NCBI GenBank assembly: GCA_017538795.1
Contig: JAFYIE010000086.1
Span: 1-64,000 of the forward strand
Length of the DNA: 64,000 bases
DNA from: Bacteroidales bacterium
GTDB lineage: Bacteria > Bacteroidota > Bacteroidia > Bacteroidales > F082
Reading direction: 5' to 3'
The translations under genes were made by a program, and so were the position numbers. This document shows positions 26,733 to 35,638 of this stretch, one piece after another. The notes under the pieces were generated by a model that was not told the DNA's origin, did not search any database, and saw nothing but the letters and a program-made list of their open reading frames with translations. Positions within the stretch are counted from its first letter, which is position 1, and each line of letters begins with the position of its first letter.

Positions 26733-26774
26733 CTTGAATTTTAAATTTTAAATCTTTGAATTTTTAAATTTCTG
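26733..26774 (+). repeat. AT-rich TTTAAATTTTAAATCTTTGAATT repeat, copy 2
   Basis: Same sequence type as 16003-16050: GAATTTTAAATTTTAAATC then TTTGAATTTTTAAATT. Here it forms the leader of valS. Confidence 0.6.
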
Positions 26775-26776
26775 AT

Positions 26777-29407
26777 ATGGAATTATCGAGCAAATATAGT
26801 CCGCAGTCGACTGAAGAGAAATGGTACGAACATTGGATTAAGAAAAATTATTTTCATTCCACCCCTGATGAGCGTGAACCTTACACTATCGTGATTCCGC
26901 CTCCGAATGTGACAGGTGTGCTTCACATGGGTCACATGTTGAATAACACTATCCAGGACGTCCTCGTGCGCCGCGCGCGTATGCAGGGCAAGAACGCCTG
27001 CTGGGTGCCGGGTACCGACCATGCTTCCATCGCGACAGAGGCTAAGGTTGTCAACAAACTGGCGCAACAGGGCATCAGGAAGACCGACATCGGACGCGAG
27101 AAATTCCTTGAGCATGCTTGGGATTGGACTCACGAGCACGGCGGAATCATCTTGAAACAGCTCCGCAAACTCGGCGCTTCATGCGACTGGGAACGCACTT
27201 CGTTCACCATGGACGAAGTCCGCTCGAAGAGCGTCATCCACGTGTTCTGCGACCTTTACAAAAAAGGCCTCATCTATCGTGGCGTGCGTATGGTCAACTG
27301 GGACCCGAAAGCTCTCACAGCTTTGAGCGATGAGGAAGTCATCTACAAAGAGGAACATAGCAAGCTTTATTACCTCAGATATAAGATTGAAGGCGAGAAT
27401 GGCTACGCAGTGGTGGCTACCACACGTCCTGAGACCATCATGGGCGATACTGCTATGTGTATCAACCCTAACGACCCGAAAAACCAGCATCTGAAAGGCA
27501 AGAAAGTCATCGTCCCATTGGTAAATAGAGTTATTCCGGTCATCGAAGACGAATATGTCGATATCGAATTCGGTACAGGCTGTCTGAAGGTGACCCCGGC
27601 TCATGATGTTAATGACTATATGCTCGGGGAGAAACATAACCTCCAGAGTATCAATATCTTCAACGACGACGCTACCATTAGCGAGGCTGCCGGAATGTAC
27701 GTCGGAATGGATCGCGACGCCGTGCGTAAACAGATTGTCATCGACCTCAAGGAAGCCGATTTGCTCGAAAAAGTTGAAGACTATAATAATAAGGTGGGAT
27801 ATTCAGAGCGTACCAACGTCGCCATCGAGCCGAAACTCTCGATGCAGTGGTTCCTCAAGATGGAACACCTCGCACAGATCGCACTGAAGCCTGTCGAGAC
27901 CGGCGAGATTCAGTTCTATCCTGCGAAATATGTCAACCTCTACCGTCACTGGCTCGAGAACATCAAAGACTGGTGCATCAGCCGTCAGCTGTGGTGGGGA
28001 CATCAGATACCTGCTTATTACCTTCCAGAAGGTGGCTATGTGGTGGCTGAATCCGACGAAGAAGCACTTAAAGCAGCACGTGAAAAGACTGGTAATAACA
28101 ACTTGACAATGAGTGATTTGCGTCGTGATGGTGATTGCCTCGACACATGGTTCAGTTCATGGCTGTGGCCTCTTTCATTGTTCAACGGAATTCTCGATCC
28201 GAACAACAAAGAATTCAAATATTATTACCCGACCAACGACCTCATCACCGCACCGGATATCATCTTCTTCTGGGTCGCTAGAATGATCATGGCAGGCGAG
28301 GAGTACGAGGCAAAAGTGCCATTCCACAACGTATATTTCACTGGTATTGTGCGCGACAAACTCGGTCGCAAGATGTCGAAATCATTGGGCAACTCTCCAG
28401 ACCCGATCGAACTTATCGACAACTATGGTGCCGACGGCGTCCGTATGGGAATGCTTCTCTCGGCTCCGGCTGGTAACGATATTTTGTTCGACGTGGCACT
28501 CTGCGAGCAAGGCCGTAACTTCTGCAACAAGATTTGGAACGCTCTCCGTCTCGTGAAAGGCTGGAATGTCGACGAGAAAGCGGCTCAACCCGACACAGCT
28601 AAGATGGCGGTGAAGTGGTTCGATGCCCGTTACAATCAGGTCTTGGCCGAGATGAACGACAACTTCGACAAATACCGTCTCTCCGATGCCTTGATGGGCG
28701 TCTACAAGCTCACTTGGGACGACTTCTGCTCATGGTATCTCGAGATGGTGAAAGCACCGATGGGACAGGCTGTCGATGGTGTAACTTACAGAGCTACAGT
28801 CACTTTCTTTGAGAATTTGATGAAGCTCCTGCATCCGTTCATGCCGTTCATCACCGAGGAAATCTATCACAACCTCGACGAACGCAAAGACGGCGACGAT
28901 ATCGTTATCGCACAGCAGCCAAAACAAAAAGCTGTTGACAATCAGATACTTGCAGACTTCGATTTCACTATGGATGTCATCAACAACATCCGTAAGATCC
29001 GTGCCGAGAAGAATATTTCGTTCAAGGAAGCCCTCGACCTTGTTGTCGTCGACAAAGAAGGCAACATCTGCAAGGATTTTGATTGCATTATTGAGAAGTT
29101 AACTAACGTTAAGTCAATAACTTACACTACCGAAAAGCCAGCCGATGCATTCGGATTCCTCGTCCGCTCGAAGGAATATTTCATCCCGGTAACCGACTCT
29201 GTTGATACTGAGGCCGAGCTGAAGAAACTCGAAGAGGAGTTGAAATACGCTCAAGGTTTCTTAAAATCTGTTGAGGCAAAGCTTTCCAACGAGAAGTTCG
29301 TCAACGGAGCTCCAGCCGCCGTCGTCGACAAAGAACGCAAAAAGAAATCCGACGCCGAAGCAAAGATTGCAGTTTTAGAGCAGCAGATTAAAGGATTGAG
29401 AAAATAG
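26777..29407 (+). CDS. valS: Valyl-tRNA synthetase
   Basis: 876 residues. Class I signatures are HMGH near residue 52 and KMSKS at 532-536. The PPPNVTG start, the WWGHQIPAY region and the editing-domain stretch [12 protein letters not shown] are as expected for ValRS. The C-terminal 75 residues form the ValRS coiled-coil arm. It attaches valine to tRNA-Val and clears threonine. The start ATG follows an AT-rich repeat leader. A hairpin element (29421-29493) follows the gene. Confidence 0.96.
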   Translation: MELSSKYSPQSTEEKWYEHWIKKNYFHSTPDEREPYTIVIPPPNVTGVLHMGHMLNNTIQDVLVRRARMQGKNACWVPGTDHASIATEAKVVNKLAQQGIRKTDIGREKFLEHAWDWTHEHGGIILKQLRKLGASCDWERTSFTMDEVRSKSVIHVFCDLYKKGLIYRGVRMVNWDPKALTALSDEEVIYKEEHSKLYYLRYKIEGENGYAVVATTRPETIMGDTAMCINPNDPKNQHLKGKKVIVPLVNRVIPVIEDEYVDIEFGTGCLKVTPAHDVNDYMLGEKHNLQSINIFNDDATISEAAGMYVGMDRDAVRKQIVIDLKEADLLEKVEDYNNKVGYSERTNVAIEPKLSMQWFLKMEHLAQIALKPVETGEIQFYPAKYVNLYRHWLENIKDWCISRQLWWGHQIPAYYLPEGGYVVAESDEEALKAAREKTGNNNLTMSDLRRDGDCLDTWFSSWLWPLSLFNGILDPNNKEFKYYYPTNDLITAPDIIFFWVARMIMAGEEYEAKVPFHNVYFTGIVRDKLGRKMSKSLGNSPDPIELIDNYGADGVRMGMLLSAPAGNDILFDVALCEQGRNFCNKIWNALRLVKGWNVDEKAAQPDTAKMAVKWFDARYNQVLAEMNDNFDKYRLSDALMGVYKLTWDDFCSWYLEMVKAPMGQAVDGVTYRATVTFFENLMKLLHPFMPFITEEIYHNLDERKDGDDIVIAQQPKQKAVDNQILADFDFTMDVINNIRKIRAEKNISFKEALDLVVVDKEGNICKDFDCIIEKLTNVKSITYTTEKPADAFGFLVRSKEYFIPVTDSVDTEAELKKLEEELKYAQGFLKSVEAKLSNEKFVNGAPAAVVDKERKKKSDAEAKIAVLEQQIKGLRK

Positions 29408-29420
29408 TTGTTATACTTTA

Positions 29421-29493
29421 GTTTTTAGTCGTCAATTTCGAAGGCCTTCAGCTTTCGCAGAAAGGTGGCAGCCGAGAAATGATGACTAAAAAC
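29421..29493. repeat. Two-copy palindromic element, copy 1
   Basis: Outer arms TTTTTAGTCGTCA 29422-29434 and TGATGACTAAAAA 29480-29492 pair over 13 bases with one T-G. The inner part CTTCAGCTTTCGCAGAAAGG forms a second hairpin. A related element lies at 35071-35130. It lies between convergent valS and the LUD gene, so it may serve as a two-way terminator. Confidence 0.6.
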
Positions 29494-29512
29494 GTTAATC
29501 AAATACGAGAAT

Positions 29513-30184
29513 TTATTCTTCTTCAACTAAAAACAGCGCAATCTGTTTTATTCCTTGCGCTCCAATAACTAATTGATTGTCAATTTCTGTGCTTCGGGTA
29601 GGGCCACTGATGATAACAGTTTCGGTAGGTTTTTTGTTGTGATATTTTTCCTTTAAAATCTTTATCGCGTCTTTCATGCTTGCCACTATCTGGCTCGGCG
29701 ACGCATATACCAACAAAGTGTCGGCGTTGGAGTAGGCTGCCATCGACCCTGCGCAGGTATCGGTGACTACAACGCTTCCTGTATGTGCGATAAGACACTC
29801 ACAATCAGTGATGCTGACCGTTTTTTTGCGTTTGGTGGTGTAGTTGCGGTTCAACTCAATGCCTGAGCCTTTGAATACAGCCTCCATTTTCATGCTTGTT
29901 GAGCAAAGCGGCTCCCATTGATTCTCAACAATATATTGTTTCATCGCCTCGATGAAGTCCTCTTTGCTCTCGAAGTAGATGAAGATGCCTCCGTTTTCTT
30001 TAAAACGTTCCACGAAGGTGAATTCGGCGCCGTCTTCTTCCTTGAACGGCGTCCACGTGTCGACCTGCATGTTCACGTCTTTGAAAAGGTTCTCGTCTTT
30101 AGCCATGACAGCCTCGCGCACCTTAGCAAGGATCTGCTCCTTATTGGTGCGCTCGCTTAAGTTTCCAAACGAGAATATCTTCAT
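29513..30184 (-). CDS. LUD-domain protein (LutC/YkgG-like)
   Basis: 223 residues. The second half (from about residue 110) carries the LUD domain: VSITDCECLIAHTGSVVV, then YASPSQIV and VIISGPTRSTEIDNQLVIGAQG, as in LutC-like lactate-utilisation proteins. No LutA or LutB gene is nearby, so a lactate role cannot be claimed. It starts 2 bases after the ftsH stop and belongs to the rsfS-ftsH-LUD operon. Cytoplasmic, no signal peptide. Confidence 0.82.
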   Translation of the reverse strand: MKIFSFGNLSERTNKEQILAKVREAVMAKDENLFKDVNMQVDTWTPFKEEDGAEFTFVERFKENGGIFIYFESKEDFIEAMKQYIVENQWEPLCSTSMKMEAVFKGSGIELNRNYTTKRKKTVSITDCECLIAHTGSVVVTDTCAGSMAAYSNADTLLVYASPSQIVASMKDAIKILKEKYHNKKPTETVIISGPTRSTEIDNQLVIGAQGIKQIALFLVEEE

Positions 30185-30186
30185 TG

Positions 30187-32184
30187 TTATGCTATCGTTG
30201 TGTTTTCAGGGTTAAATGGCTGTTCACTGTTTCCCTCAGGCTTTTCCTCTTTACGTCTCGTGAAATTTCTCTCTTCGTGTTTCCAAGGACGTTCGCCGAA
30301 TATCGCCACGAGGTCGTCGCTGAAGATGACTTCCTTGTCGATGAGCTTGTTGGCAAGCTGTGTCAGACCGTCTTTATGCTCGTTGAGGATGCGCAAAGCC
30401 TCCTGATAAGCGCTCTCGATGAGTTTCTTGACTTCTTCGTCGATCTTTTCCGCTGTCTTCTCGCTGAACGGCTTGGTGAAGGCATAATCTTGCTGACCCG
30501 TTGAGTCATAATAGCTTACGTTACCGATTTCTTCGTCGAGACCGTAGTACATAACCATGGCGTGTGCTTGTTTCGACACCTTTTCGAGGTCGTTCAAGGC
30601 TCCGGTTGATATCTGTCCGAAGATGATTTTTTCCGCGGCGCGGCCGCCAAGAGTAGCAACCATCTCGTGGAACATCTGCTCTTTCGTAGTAATCTGCCTC
30701 TCGTCAGGGAGGTACCAGGCCGCGCCGAGGGCTTTACCTCTCGGAACTATTGTTACCTTCACCAGCGGATGAGCGTGTTCAAGCATCCAACTCGTGGTGG
30801 CGTGTCCAGCTTCATGGAAGGCGATGACTTTCTTCTCCGATGGCGTTATCACAGAGTTTTTCTTCTCGAGACCGCCAACGATACGGTCGATGGCATCCAA
30901 AAAGTCTTGTTTCTCGATGAAATCCTTGCTGCGACGTGCTGCGATGAGTGCCGCCTCGTTGCAAACGTTGGCGATGTCGGCACCAGAGAATCCCGGAGTC
31001 TGTTTTGCTAAGAACTCCTTATCGACGTCTTTACCGAGTTTCAAGCCACGCATATGGACCTCGAAAATCTCGCGCCGACCGTTTAAATCGGGTAGTTCCA
31101 CATAAATCTGACGGTCGAAACGTCCCGCGCGCATCAACGCCTTGTCGAGGATGTCGGCGCGGTTGGTTGCTGCCAACACTATGACGCCTGAGTTTGTCCC
31201 GAAGCCGTCCATCTCTGTAAGCAGCTGATTCAGAGTGCTCTCGCGTTCGTCGTTACCGCCACTCATGATGTTCTTACCACGAGCGCGACCGATGGCGTCG
31301 ATCTCGTCGATGAAGATGATACAAGGTGATTTTGCTTTTGCCTGACTGAATAAGTCGCGAACACGTGAGGCGCCGACGCCCACAAACATCTCCACGAAAT
31401 CGGAGCCCGAAATGCTGAAGAACGGCACGTTAGCCTCGCCTGCGACAGACTTTGCAAGCAATGTCTTACCGGTTCCTGGAGGGCCCACGAGAAGCACGCC
31501 CTTCGGGATCTTACCGCCCAAACGTGTGTATTTGTTAGGATTTCTGAGGAAGTCGACGATCTCCATCACCTCTTCCTTGGCTTCTTCCAAGCCAGCCACG
31601 TCTTTAAACGTGGTCTTGCTGTCTTTTTCCTGATCGTAAAGCTGCGCCTTCGATTTGCCTATGCTGAAAATCTGACCTCCGCCCATGCCTGAGCCTCCGC
31701 CCATCCTGCGCATGATGAGTACCCAGAACCCGACTATCAACACTAATGGTAAAATCCAACCTATAATTTCTCCCGTCCAGTTGTGACGCTCCACAGGAAT
31801 AACCTCAACAGGGTTTGAAATTCCTTCCTGAGCTTCGTCAACCTTGTCGTAAAGTCTTGATTCTGAGGTTTTTAATATGTAGTTCGGTGACTTTCCAAAA
31901 GCTTGTGGTGTCTCATTTGGAAAATATTTGCGCAAACCTTGTTCGTTGAGATAAATTTCAGCGGTTTTACCATTCACAAGCTCTATCTTGTCGATATCTC
32001 TGTCTTTCAACATCTTAGTGAGCTCGGCCATCGTGGTTTCTTTGGTGCTGCCTGTGTTGCCAAACATTATCGACCCGACAAAAAACGCTATCAGGACGAT
32101 ATAAACCCAGTAAAACCCAATTTTTTTCTTAGGCTTATTGTTGCTGTTGTTTGGATTTTGAAAATTATTATTGTTGTTCTCCAT
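30187..32184 (-). CDS. ftsH: ATP-dependent zinc metalloprotease FtsH
   Basis: 665 residues. Two membrane helices (about 24-42 and 135-155) flank a periplasmic domain. The AAA+ domain has Walker A GPPGTGKT near 233-240 and the second region of homology. The protease active site HEAGH is at 457-461. The tail beyond about 630 is low-complexity and rich in Glu, Asn and Pro. FtsH extracts and degrades misfolded membrane proteins and some regulators. It is 33 bases after rsfS and 2 bases before the LUD gene. Confidence 0.96.
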   Translation of the reverse strand: MENNNNNFQNPNNSNNKPKKKIGFYWVYIVLIAFFVGSIMFGNTGSTKETTMAELTKMLKDRDIDKIELVNGKTAEIYLNEQGLRKYFPNETPQAFGKSPNYILKTSESRLYDKVDEAQEGISNPVEVIPVERHNWTGEIIGWILPLVLIVGFWVLIMRRMGGGSGMGGGQIFSIGKSKAQLYDQEKDSKTTFKDVAGLEEAKEEVMEIVDFLRNPNKYTRLGGKIPKGVLLVGPPGTGKTLLAKSVAGEANVPFFSISGSDFVEMFVGVGASRVRDLFSQAKAKSPCIIFIDEIDAIGRARGKNIMSGGNDERESTLNQLLTEMDGFGTNSGVIVLAATNRADILDKALMRAGRFDRQIYVELPDLNGRREIFEVHMRGLKLGKDVDKEFLAKQTPGFSGADIANVCNEAALIAARRSKDFIEKQDFLDAIDRIVGGLEKKNSVITPSEKKVIAFHEAGHATTSWMLEHAHPLVKVTIVPRGKALGAAWYLPDERQITTKEQMFHEMVATLGGRAAEKIIFGQISTGALNDLEKVSKQAHAMVMYYGLDEEIGNVSYYDSTGQQDYAFTKPFSEKTAEKIDEEVKKLIESAYQEALRILNEHKDGLTQLANKLIDKEVIFSDDLVAIFGERPWKHEERNFTRRKEEKPEGNSEQPFNPENTTIA

Positions 32185-32217
32185 CTTATCCTTTCTTATC
32201 CTTCTTATCCTTTGTTG

Positions 32218-32589
32218 TTAGTCCTCGTAGACATGTTTCTCCGCGTCAGCCCATAAATCCTCTAATCTGTAGAAATCGCGTTTCTCTGTAAGGAATATAT
32301 GAACTACAACGTCAACATAATCCAACAAAATCCATTCCGAATTTTCAAAACCTTCTTCATGATAGACATGCACGCGAAGTTTGTTGCGCACGTTGTCGAT
32401 GATTTTCTCGGCGATGGCGTTCACCTGCGTCTTCGATTGGGCGTGGCAAATTACGAAATAGTCGGTTACTGCCGACTGTAACTCTCTCATATCCAATGAA
32501 GTAACTTCTTTTGCCTTTGCCTCTAACATGGTCTCGACTATGGTTTTCAAGACCTCTTCAGTATTGTCGTTTTCGTGTCTTATTCTCAT
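32218..32589 (-). CDS. rsfS: Ribosome silencing factor RsfS
   Basis: 123 residues from ATG 32589; a longer frame is ignored since it extends over the -7 element of this gene and into birA. It has the Iojap signature DYFVICHAQSKTQVNAIA and the C-terminal EGFENSEWILLDYVDVVVHIF. RsfS binds ribosomal protein uL14 and blocks subunit joining when nutrients are short. First gene of the rsfS-ftsH-LUD operon and divergent from birA. Confidence 0.93.
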   Translation of the reverse strand: MRIRHENDNTEEVLKTIVETMLEAKAKEVTSLDMRELQSAVTDYFVICHAQSKTQVNAIAEKIIDNVRNKLRVHVYHEEGFENSEWILLDYVDVVVHIFLTEKRDFYRLEDLWADAEKHVYED

Positions 32590-32606
32590 CAATAAAAAAT
32601 TTTTTG

Positions 32607-32614
32607 CAAAGATA
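32607..32614 (-). promoter_or_regulatory. rsfS: -7 element of the rsfS-ftsH operon
   Basis: On the minus strand TATCTTTG followed by C, 17 bases before the rsfS start. It is back to back with the birA promoter. Confidence 0.65.
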
Positions 32615-32627
32615 ATCAATAAATTTA

Positions 32628-32635
32628 TATTTTTG
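32628..32635 (+). promoter_or_regulatory. birA: -7 element of birA
   Basis: TATTTTTG followed by C, with TTG at 32604-32606 about 21 nt upstream. The ATG is 9 bases after it, giving a very short leader. Confidence 0.6.
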
Positions 32636-32644
32636 CGGATAGCT

Positions 32645-33415
32645 ATGAAAATTTTGCATTTTGACGAAATAAATTCAACCAACGTCTATCTTTATGACAA
32701 AATTTCCGAAAAAAATGACATTTCGGATGCGGTTGTGGTGGCTTCTCATCAGTCTGCAGGGCGAGGGATGGATAAAAACAAGTGGGAGAGTGAGGCAGGA
32801 AAGAATCTTTTGTTCAGTATTGCGTTGAATGTCAATTTCTTAGAGGCTGAAAACCAGTTTAAAATCTCGCAGGCTGTGTCGGTGGCAATAATTGAAACCT
32901 TGTCGCAATTTATTGATAATCAAGGACTTTATATAAAATGGCCAAACGATATTTATTTCGGTGATAAGAAACTTGCCGGAATGCTTATCCAGAACACCAT
33001 CGAAGGTCGCATGATGGGCATCTCAATAATCGGTATTGGACTGAATGTCAATCAGATAGAGTTTTCAAAAGACATTCCCAATCCGATTTCGTTGAAACAG
33101 ATTTCATTGAAGGATTTTGATTTGGATGAGTTGTTGGATGCTATGATTGTTAAGATAAAGTCTTCGGTTGAAAGCCTTCGTTCGAAAGAAAACCAAGATA
33201 AAATCAACGAAAAATACATTTTAAAATCGTATCGTTTCGGAATTTGGGCTGATTATTTTTATCATAATCAAGTTAAATCAATGATTATCAATGGTTTTGA
33301 TAAATACGGACGACTCCTTCTTCATGACAAAGAAGGAGCCGAAATCGTTTGTGACGTTAAAGAGTTACAGTTTTTTCCGCCATCATGTCCACCAGGTTCT
33401 GAAGCGGGCGTTTAG
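32645..33415 (+). CDS. birA: Biotin--[acetyl-CoA-carboxylase] ligase
   Basis: 256 residues from ATG 32645; the upstream in-frame extension covers the rsfS gene and promoters and is rejected. The catalytic signature is AGRGMDKNKW followed by KWPNDIYFGDKKLAGML. It joins biotin to the carrier protein of biotin-dependent carboxylases. The N-terminal helix-turn-helix of the E. coli repressor form is absent, so it is a monofunctional ligase. The 3' end overlaps the convergent SRPBCC gene by 59 bases; the last ~15 residues lie in that overlap. Confidence 0.93.
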   Translation: MKILHFDEINSTNVYLYDKISEKNDISDAVVVASHQSAGRGMDKNKWESEAGKNLLFSIALNVNFLEAENQFKISQAVSVAIIETLSQFIDNQGLYIKWPNDIYFGDKKLAGMLIQNTIEGRMMGISIIGIGLNVNQIEFSKDIPNPISLKQISLKDFDLDELLDAMIVKIKSSVESLRSKENQDKINEKYILKSYRFGIWADYFYHNQVKSMIINGFDKYGRLLLHDKEGAEIVCDVKELQFFPPSCPPGSEAGV

Positions 33416-33746
33416 CCATCATTGCGATGAGCGGGTTCATGTTGGCGTCGATCTCGTACATCACCTTGCAGTTGTTTCCTGACTCAGCGATTTTAATGTT
33501 CAAAGTGAACGGAAACGGTACTTTTCCGACCGGCACGAGTTGTACCAGGCTATAGCTAACCCTTTGGCTTACGCGCAGTGCGATGCTTCCCATGCCTTGC
33601 ACAGTAAACGAGAGGTTGTCCTCGTCTGCTTGCACGTTAACGGCCTGCTCGGGAAGCAAAGCCGGAATGTTTCGCATATCGCTCACGACACCGAAAAACT
33701 CCTGCTCGCTCTTGCTGTTATCAACGTATTCTGACTGTATTAACAT
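33357..33746 (-). CDS. SRPBCC-fold protein
   Basis: 129 residues with the START/SRPBCC layout: N-terminal IQSEYVDNSKSEQEFFGVVSD, a central beta-sheet, and a long C-terminal helix (MNPLIAMMAKRPLQNLVDMMAEK). Such folds bind hydrophobic ligands in a deep cavity; the ligand is unknown. The pattern V-D-N-S is typical of Bacteroidota members. It overlaps convergent birA and is downstream of pyrE on the same strand only by a repeat-like spacer in reverse order, so it is probably transcribed alone. Cytoplasmic. Confidence 0.75.
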   Translation of the reverse strand: MLIQSEYVDNSKSEQEFFGVVSDMRNIPALLPEQAVNVQADEDNLSFTVQGMGSIALRVSQRVSYSLVQLVPVGKVPFPFTLNIKIAESGNNCKVMYEIDANMNPLIAMMAKRPLQNLVDMMAEKTVTL

Positions 33747-33759
33747 CTTAAAAATTTTT

Positions 33760-33793
33760 TAACTGCTAACTGTCAACTGCTAACTGGTAACTA
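33760..33793. repeat. AACTGCTAACTG repeat supplying the pyrE stop
   Basis: Tandem AACTGCTAACTGTCAACTGC TAACTGGTAACT units between the SRPBCC gene and pyrE. The last bases are the reverse complement of the pyrE stop codon. Related low-complexity repeats are at 40361-40403, 61202-61250 and 61818-61854. Confidence 0.6.
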
Positions 33794-34441
33794 ATCTTGA
33801 TGTGCATCAGACCATGCCTGTGGGCTCTTTCTCCATTCCATTAATGAATGCATCTGGTCGTCGCTCACGTAGTTTTCTTCGACGGCTTTTTTAATCAAAG
33901 CCTCGTAATTGCTGATGGTCACGAGGTCGCAGTCGGCTTTCTTGAATGCCTCCGCTGCTGCATCGAGCTGATAGGTGAAAATAGCCATCATGCCTTTCAC
34001 TTTAGCGCCTTTCTCGCGTAGAGCCTCAACAGCTGCAAGGCTTGATTTTCCTGTGGAAACGAGGTCTTCGATGACCACCACCGACGCTCCTTGCGGCACT
34101 ATGCCTTCGACCTGGTTGTTCAAGCCGTGTGACTTGGCTTCCGAGCGCACGTAGCAGAACGGGAGACCGAGCTCCTGAGCCACCAAAGCGCCTTGCGGGA
34201 TGCCGCCTGTAGCCACTCCAGCGATGAGATCAGGCTTGCCGAAACGCTCCACGCACATCTTCACGAAAGCTTCACGGATGAAGGTTCTGATGTTAGGATA
34301 TGACAAAGTTATGCGGTTGTCACAATAAATTGGTGACTTTAATCCACTTGCCCATGTAAAAGGACTTGCAGGATTCAATTTTATTGCTTTAATTTGCAGC
34401 AGGAAATTCGCTAACGATAAAGCGGTCTCTTGTTCGTTCAT
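33791..34441 (-). CDS. pyrE: Orotate phosphoribosyltransferase
   Basis: 216 residues from ATG 34441; the frame extends 7 codons further upstream, but those overlap the -7 element. The PRPP-binding motif VVVIEDLVSTGKS is present, as are FTWASGLKSPIYCDNR and GVATGGIPQGALVA. It makes orotidine monophosphate in the de novo pyrimidine pathway. The stop codon lies in the AACTG repeat. Divergent from the NUDIX gene, with overlapping 5' ends (33-base spacing). Confidence 0.95.
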   Translation of the reverse strand: MNEQETALSLANFLLQIKAIKLNPASPFTWASGLKSPIYCDNRITLSYPNIRTFIREAFVKMCVERFGKPDLIAGVATGGIPQGALVAQELGLPFCYVRSEAKSHGLNNQVEGIVPQGASVVVIEDLVSTGKSSLAAVEALREKGAKVKGMMAIFTYQLDAAAEAFKKADCDLVTISNYEALIKKAVEENYVSDDQMHSLMEWRKSPQAWSDAHQD

Positions 34442-34459
34442 AATTGTTAAATTTTTGTG

Positions 34460-34467
34460 CAAATGTA
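34460..34467 (-). promoter_or_regulatory. pyrE: -7 element of pyrE
   Basis: On the minus strand TACATTTG followed by C, 18 bases before the pyrE start. It lies over the start codon of the divergent NUDIX gene. Confidence 0.5.
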
Positions 34468-35077
34468 CAGACTTTTTTGTAATAATCGATGCCTGAAAGC
34501 AAATAATTTTTGTGAGGAATTGTTATCTGTTGATAATAAAGAAATTAGAAATGCCGATGATTTGGTGATGAAAATCCTCGACTGGCTATACGACGAGTCG
34601 CAGGATTGCCTCGATTTCGGTGATGTCGACGGGAAAGATTTCGCCTACGCTGTGAAAACGGTTTTTCGTCAGGCACCTGCCGCCGGTGGAGTGGTAGTTG
34701 TTGATAATCAGTTTGTTGCAATCGAAAGACATGGCATTCCAGACCTTCCGAAAGGACATATAGAAAGAGGCGAGACTCCTGAAGCTGCTGCCCTGCGCGA
34801 AGTGGAGGAGGAGACTGGAATAAAAAACCTTGAAATAGTGAAGGAACTACCCGCCACTTGGCATTGCTATCTCCTTAGTAATCAATGGACTATCAAGAAA
34901 ACGAGCTGGTATTTGATGCGCACTTCATCAGGAATGAAATCAGTGCCACAAACTGAAGAAGGGATAACAAAAGTATATCTTGTTGATAAAGAAGGAGTTA
35001 AAGACTTTGAGGAGAAAACTTTCGCCTCGTTGAAAACGCTGGTACCGGAAATAATTCCTGTCATTTCGAGTTTTTAG
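34463..35077 (+). CDS. NUDIX hydrolase
   Basis: 204 residues from ATG 34463 (a GTG two codons earlier is possible). The full Nudix box GHIERGETPEAAALREVEEE followed by TG lies at about residues 97-119 and holds all metal-binding Glu residues. The N-terminal ~70 residues (ILDWLYDESQDCLDFGDVDG) are an extra domain of unknown role. The substrate cannot be read; nucleotide diphosphate derivatives are typical. Its stop codon lies in the palindromic element at 35071. Confidence 0.85.
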   Translation: MYRLFCNNRCLKANNFCEELLSVDNKEIRNADDLVMKILDWLYDESQDCLDFGDVDGKDFAYAVKTVFRQAPAAGGVVVVDNQFVAIERHGIPDLPKGHIERGETPEAAALREVEEETGIKNLEIVKELPATWHCYLLSNQWTIKKTSWYLMRTSSGMKSVPQTEEGITKVYLVDKEGVKDFEEKTFASLKTLVPEIIPVISSF

Positions 35078-35130
35078 TTGTTGATTTTTCAGTCTTCAGC
35101 TTTTAAAAAAAGGTGGCAACTGAAGAATTT
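35071..35130. repeat. Two-copy palindromic element, copy 2
   Basis: TTTTTAGTTGTTGATTTTTC then TCTTCAGCTTTT and AAAGGTGGCAACTGAAG. CTTCAG and CTGAAG form arms. The core CTTCAGCTTTT..AAAGGTGGCAACTGAAG matches the element at 29421-29493, including the outer TTTTTAGT. It supplies the stop codon of the NUDIX gene. Confidence 0.6.
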
Positions 35131-35135
35131 TTTTG

Positions 35136-35143
35136 TATTTTTG
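35136..35143 (+). promoter_or_regulatory. coaD: -7 element of coaD
   Basis: TATTTTTG preceded by a T-run from the palindromic element; the ATG is 30 bases further. No clear -33 box. Confidence 0.5.
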
Positions 35144-35173
35144 TAAGTTCTAATAAGGTATAAATCTAAATAA

Positions 35174-35638
35174 ATGAAAACTGCAGTTTTTGCCGGTTCG
35201 TTCGACCCGATAACAAAAGGGCATGAGGATATCGTGCTCCAGGCGTTGAAGTTGTTCGACGAGATAATAATCGCAATAGGCGTAAATATAGATAAAAAAT
35301 ACGCGTTTCCGCTTGAAAAGCGCATCAAGTGGATTGAAAATACTTTTGCTGAATATCCTAAGGTAAAAGTCGTTAGCTATCAAGGCCTTACCGTCGATTT
35401 GTGCCGGAAAATGAACGCCGGTTTCATTATCCGTGGCCTCAGAAACACCACCGATTTTGAATATGAGAGCATAATAGCGGAGGCTAATAAAAAGCTTAAT
35501 CCTGAAATCGAGACGATATTTTTGCTTTCCGATCCGACGCTGCGCTGCGTTTCCTCTACAGTGGTGCGCGACCTCGTCAAAAACGGTGCCGATTTAATGA
35601 ATTTCATCCCTGAAAAATCTGGTTTTTATGAAAAATAA
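35174..35638 (+). CDS. coaD: Phosphopantetheine adenylyltransferase
   Basis: 154 residues. The nucleotidyl-transferase motifs GSFDPITKGHEDI near the start and VSSTVVRDL near residue 130 are present. It adenylylates 4'-phosphopantetheine in coenzyme A synthesis. Length is normal for CoaD. The last codons overlap the start of the following secreted protein by 11 bases, so the two are translated from one message. Confidence 0.95.
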   Translation: MKTAVFAGSFDPITKGHEDIVLQALKLFDEIIIAIGVNIDKKYAFPLEKRIKWIENTFAEYPKVKVVSYQGLTVDLCRKMNAGFIIRGLRNTTDFEYESIIAEANKKLNPEIETIFLLSDPTLRCVSSTVVRDLVKNGADLMNFIPEKSGFYEK

